A DNA stretch of 9,247 nt from Chloroflexota bacterium. GTDB lineage: Bacteria > Chloroflexota > Anaerolineae > J036 > Brachytrichaceae. The DNA is taken from positions 1 to 9,247 of the forward strand of contig JAKALH010000087.1 of assembly GCA_021813225.1 (NCBI GenBank), in the 5' to 3' direction. The notes beneath the pieces were generated by a model. The model was given only the letters and a program-made list of their open reading frames with translations, was not told the DNA's origin and searched no databases. Each line of letters opens with the position of its first letter. Position 1 is the first letter of the stretch. Positions 6,379 to 9,247 of this stretch are shown one piece after another. A program made the position numbers and the translations under genes.

Positions 6379-7608
6379 ATGTTTGACGAGCGCTGGCTGA
6401 ATCTGCTGATGATTGCCGGGCTGATTGGCGCACTCACCCGGTCACCTGCGCTGATCGGGATGGTGATGTTAAGCGGCACGTTGGTCTTGATCAGTCATCT
6501 ACTGCGACGCGTGGCGCTGCGGGGCGTGGGATACAGGCGGCGATTCAATGAGACACGTCTGTTCCTGGGCGAGACACTCACCATTTCCTGCACGGCGAAC
6601 AATCACGGCCGCCTGCCACTTATATCGCTATATATCTACGACAGCGCCCCGCGGGGATTCTGCAAGACAACTGACGACGATACGATTGCATTCAGGGCCG
6701 GCGGACGGCTGAGTTTTTCACATCTGATGGCTTTGCTGCCGGGGGAGCAAGCGAGCCGGCGCGTCACCCTGCAACCTGCGCGGCGCGGTTACTATGTTTT
6801 TGGCGATGTCGAAATGCGCGCTGCCGATTTGCTGGGCATGTTCGAGGTGGACGGCATTGCAGAACTGCACGATACGCTGATCGTGTACCCGCGCATCTTC
6901 CCATTGGAGGAGTTGGGCATCCCCACACGCGAGCCGTATGGGGCGCTGCAGGCAATGCGCGGGCTGATTGATGATCCTGTGCGGATCATCGGCGCGCGGG
7001 ATTATGAGTATGGCGACTCATTCCGAAAAATCCATTGGAAGGCCACCGCTCACCGTGGCTCGCTGCAGACGCGCGTGCTGGAGTACACCAGCGATCCGAC
7101 CGTCATTCTCTTCCTCAACGTCACGACGTTCCATGAGGCATGGCGCGGCACCGATGTCGAACGCTTTGAAACGGCTGTGTCCGTGACGGCCAGCATCGCC
7201 ACGTGGGCGAACAATGCAGGCGCAGTCATCGGCCTTTTGGCCAATGGCAATATGCCCGATGCGCCCAGAGGCGTGCGCCTGCGGCCGATACGCTCGCCCG
7301 ATCAGCTGATGAACACTCTGGAAAGCCTGGCGGTTATCGGACCTTATACGATGTTCCCCTTTGAACAGTTCATTTTGGATGAGCAATACGGTATGCCGCT
7401 TGGCGCGACACAGGTCATCGTCACGCCGTTGCTCACGCCAGAAATCGAGATCGCGCTGCGTCAGCTTCATGAGAGGGGCAAGCGCATTGTGTTGATATGC
7501 GTGGACCGGACCGCGCCAGGGTTGAACGAGTTGCCGTTTCAAGCCTATCACGTGCCGCCGTCGCCGGCGATGCGTGTCACGGATGAGCCGGGAGAAGAAG
7601 GTGAATGA
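6379..7608 (+). CDS. DUF58 domain membrane-anchored protein
   Basis: This 409-residue protein matches the DUF58/COG1721 (YeaD2) family. Two N-terminal membrane helices (about 7-20 and 24-42) are followed by a beta-rich domain containing RRGYYVFGDVEMRAADLLGMF at about 135-155. Next comes the family signature at 205-236, with the pattern GARDYEYGDSFRKIHWKA and then the L-x-T-R-V-L-E-Y stretch. The C-terminal half continues as a von Willebrand A-like fold (VILFLNV...). Proteins of this family usually work with a MoxR AAA+ ATPase and a transglutaminase-like or DUF4129 protein in complex assembly or cell-envelope maturation. The DUF4129 partner follows immediately, but no MoxR gene precedes it here; an MFS gene does, 18 bases upstream. 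GGAAGG at 6371-6376 is close to the ATG. Confidence 0.92.
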   Translation: MFDERWLNLLMIAGLIGALTRSPALIGMVMLSGTLVLISHLLRRVALRGVGYRRRFNETRLFLGETLTISCTANNHGRLPLISLYIYDSAPRGFCKTTDDDTIAFRAGGRLSFSHLMALLPGEQASRRVTLQPARRGYYVFGDVEMRAADLLGMFEVDGIAELHDTLIVYPRIFPLEELGIPTREPYGALQAMRGLIDDPVRIIGARDYEYGDSFRKIHWKATAHRGSLQTRVLEYTSDPTVILFLNVTTFHEAWRGTDVERFETAVSVTASIATWANNAGAVIGLLANGNMPDAPRGVRLRPIRSPDQLMNTLESLAVIGPYTMFPFEQFILDEQYGMPLGATQVIVTPLLTPEIEIALRQLHERGKRIVLICVDRTAPGLNELPFQAYHVPPSPAMRVTDEPGEEGE

Positions 7609-8960
7609 ACGCGCGGCGGGTAACACTCGCAATGCTATTTACGCTGACGGAGGCCAGTTTCGTCGCGCCGGTCCTGGCGGCGCTGCCCACCCCCCTGCAG
7701 CCGTTGAACCACATTGTGACGCTGGGGCTGACATGGTTGATGCTCAGCGCCATCATGGGCGTAAATCGCGCCCTGGCCGCACGCGAGACCGGCCTGGTGC
7801 TGCAACGGGCTGTTCTGGCGCTGTGGCTGACAGGGCTGATGGTCGCCTTCATGTTTTTGAAAGTCGCCCGGGAGGGGTCGGCAGCCATCAGCGCGCTGAC
7901 CATCGTTATACAGTTCACTGCCGCAACACTCGTATGGTGGCGCGGCAGAGTGCTGGGCGAGTGCGAGTTGATGCCGCTGGAAGCTCAAGCGCGCCTGCGC
8001 AACGGGCTGGTGCTGTTCAGCTCCTTTGTCATTGTGACTCTCCTGGTTCCTGCCTATGACTGGTTAACCTTTCTGCTGCCCTTCCTGTGCAGCGGTCTGC
8101 TGGCTTTGCCGTTGAGCTATCTGGAACGGGTGGAACAGACCGATGTCGGCCGGCATGTCCCCATGACCCGGCGCTGGTGGCGTTGGGTGCTGCTGAGCGC
8201 AGGCCTGGCTGTGCTGGCTGCGCTGGGAGTCATGGCGATTTTCACACCCGACATCCTCTCCCGCGCGCTGATGTTGTTTGTCACGGCGATTGTGCTGCCG
8301 TTGGCGTTTCTGCTGGGTCTGTTCCTGGATTTCTTCCTCAGGATAATAGGATCTCTCTTCAACCGCCCCGAATCAACACCTGTCACAATGCCCAACTTGA
8401 ACGCGCTGCGCCCGCCATTGGCGGAGCAAACCACGACCGCTGCCAGCTCGCTGGTTATCAGCAACGGTGTGATCTTTGCGATCGTGCTGGTAGCGTTGTT
8501 TACCATGATGCTCATCATGGTTTACACAACCGCACGAGTCCGCCATCAGCCGGTCATCCTGCGCGGAGATACCGATGAAGAAGATACCCACGAGAGGGAT
8601 GATGCCGAACTGCCGCCGGCGCAGAAACCGCCTGCCGACACGCTGGGATGGCGTCAATGGCTGGCCGGCATCACTATCCGACGCGTGTATGCTCGCATGA
8701 TTCGCGAAGCCGCAAAACGCGGATATACGCGACAACCCGCGCAAACCCCCTACAACTATATCCCGTCCTTATTCAGCGCATTCCCGGGTGTCGACGCCGA
8801 TGTGCGTCTGATTACCGATGCTTATGTGGCAGCCCACTATGGACAGGCGCCGGACACGAATGAGGAACTCGTCTTGATTCGCGCCGCCTGGGAACGGGTG
8901 CGCGCAGTTCCGCATACGCAGAGCGCCCCGACGACTTCTGAGGCCATGAAAGGAGCATAG
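7605..8960 (+). CDS. Multi-pass membrane protein with C-terminal DUF4129 domain
   Basis: The 451-residue product begins with a hydrophobic N-terminus and has about seven or eight membrane segments (around 6-26, 37-55, 66-86, 95-112, 134-170, 194-214, 219-248), then a final one at about 286-310. A charged linker (322-345) leads to a DUF4129 domain at about 359-434, recognised from RRVYARMIREAAKRGYTR, TPYNY, and ITDAYVAAHYG. This arrangement resembles the TgpA/transglutaminase partners of DUF58 proteins, but no transglutaminase domain with its Cys-His-Asp triad is present. The segment 249-285, where an extracytoplasmic domain might sit, is short. The start overlaps the DUF58 stop in an ATGA, indicating translational coupling and probably a shared complex. 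A cell-envelope role is inferred from the family only. Confidence 0.85.
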   Translation: MNARRVTLAMLFTLTEASFVAPVLAALPTPLQPLNHIVTLGLTWLMLSAIMGVNRALAARETGLVLQRAVLALWLTGLMVAFMFLKVAREGSAAISALTIVIQFTAATLVWWRGRVLGECELMPLEAQARLRNGLVLFSSFVIVTLLVPAYDWLTFLLPFLCSGLLALPLSYLERVEQTDVGRHVPMTRRWWRWVLLSAGLAVLAALGVMAIFTPDILSRALMLFVTAIVLPLAFLLGLFLDFFLRIIGSLFNRPESTPVTMPNLNALRPPLAEQTTTAASSLVISNGVIFAIVLVALFTMMLIMVYTTARVRHQPVILRGDTDEEDTHERDDAELPPAQKPPADTLGWRQWLAGITIRRVYARMIREAAKRGYTRQPAQTPYNYIPSLFSAFPGVDADVRLITDAYVAAHYGQAPDTNEELVLIRAAWERVRAVPHTQSAPTTSEAMKGA

Positions 8961-8964
8961 TTGT

Positions 8965-9247
8965 ATGACCCGTATTATTCTGGTGCGGCACGGACAGACC
9001 GATTGGAACCGGGTGGAGCATTATCGCGGCCGGGTCGATGTCCCGCTGAATGAAACGGGGTTCGCCCAGGCAGAGGCCACCGGCTGGCGCATTAAGCAGG
9101 AATGGCAGTCCGATGCGGCAGCGATATATAGCAGCCCTCTCGCTCGCACTATGCAAACGGCGGTTGTGATCGGGGGGCATATCAACCTGCCCGTGCATTC
9201 CTTTTATGGTTTGATCGACTTGAACATGGGGCAGTGGGAAGGCTTAA
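8965..9247 (+). CDS. Histidine phosphatase (phosphoglycerate mutase-like), 3' end cut by window edge
   Basis: The frame is open from the ATG at 8965 to the right edge, giving 94 residues of an expected 200 or so. The branch-1 histidine phosphatase signature LVRHGQTDWN lies at residues 6-15, with H9 as the residue that becomes phosphorylated and R8 as phosphate ligand. YSSPLARTMQTA (55-66) supplies the second conserved arginine, R61. The DLNMGQWEG segment (85-93) fits the usual E-x-x-x-G-x-WEG, with Asp in place of the more common Glu. Substrates in this family range from phosphoglycerate to alpha-ribazole phosphate, nucleotides and phosphoproteins, so no gene symbol is given. AAAGGAG at 8949-8955, nine bases before the ATG, is the strongest ribosome binding site in the downstream half of the operon. 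It begins four bases after the DUF4129 gene. Confidence 0.92.
   Translation, partial: MTRIILVRHGQTDWNRVEHYRGRVDVPLNETGFAQAEATGWRIKQEWQSDAAAIYSSPLARTMQTAVVIGGHINLPVHSFYGLIDLNMGQWEGL

Noticed and set aside
7574..8059. Open plus-strand frame of 161 codons overlapping the DUF58 and DUF4129 genes
   Set aside because: Its sequence is low in hydrophobic order and overlaps two well-supported genes in another frame.

Overview
The window is gene-dense bacterial DNA, roughly 60% G+C by eye, with one divergent intergenic region. The gene families present suggest a Chloroflexota (Anaerolineae-like) bacterium, probably from an assembled genome fragment: a DUF6062 protein, a zinc-ribbon/HEAT protein, a DUF58-DUF4129 pair and compact ATGA-overlapping operons. 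No 16S or marker gene is present, so this assignment is an inference. No tRNA, rRNA, CRISPR array, insertion sequence or other mobile element was seen.

Left edge (1-1068, minus strand): a TetA-like major facilitator (MFS) drug/H+ antiporter that runs off the window before its stop. It has a possible extended -10 promoter only about 12 bases before its ATG, so its transcript may be almost leaderless.

Divergent intergenic region (1069-1287): this holds the most informative regulatory signal. A consensus -35/-10 promoter (1149-1176) sits directly in front of a fluoride (crcB-motif) riboswitch (about 1183-1257). The 3' pseudoknot strand of the riboswitch is also the 5' arm of an intrinsic terminator (1249-1287). 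The 3' arm of that terminator carries the Shine-Dalgarno sequence of the next gene. This layout predicts a fluoride ON-switch acting on transcription and possibly also on translation.

Right-hand unit (1288-9247, plus strand): eight genes in one direction with gaps of at most 18 bases and two ATGA overlaps. In order they are a CLC^F-type fluoride transporter with four C-terminal CBS domains; a DUF6062 protein with two CxxC/CxxH modules; an unrecognised helical protein; a zinc-ribbon plus HEAT-repeat protein; a second MFS transporter; a DUF58 protein; a membrane protein with a C-terminal DUF4129 domain; and a histidine phosphatase cut by the right edge. With no convincing internal terminator or promoter visible, fluoride control could extend past the transporter.

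The most notable point is in the transporter. It keeps the CLC^F hallmarks (GNNLL, the KGGEITP segment, the NTPLASAIMG segment), but the position of the external gating glutamate is valine (GREG replaced by ASVG). Together with the four-CBS tail, this makes it an unusual, possibly uncoupled and nucleotide-gated fluoride transporter.
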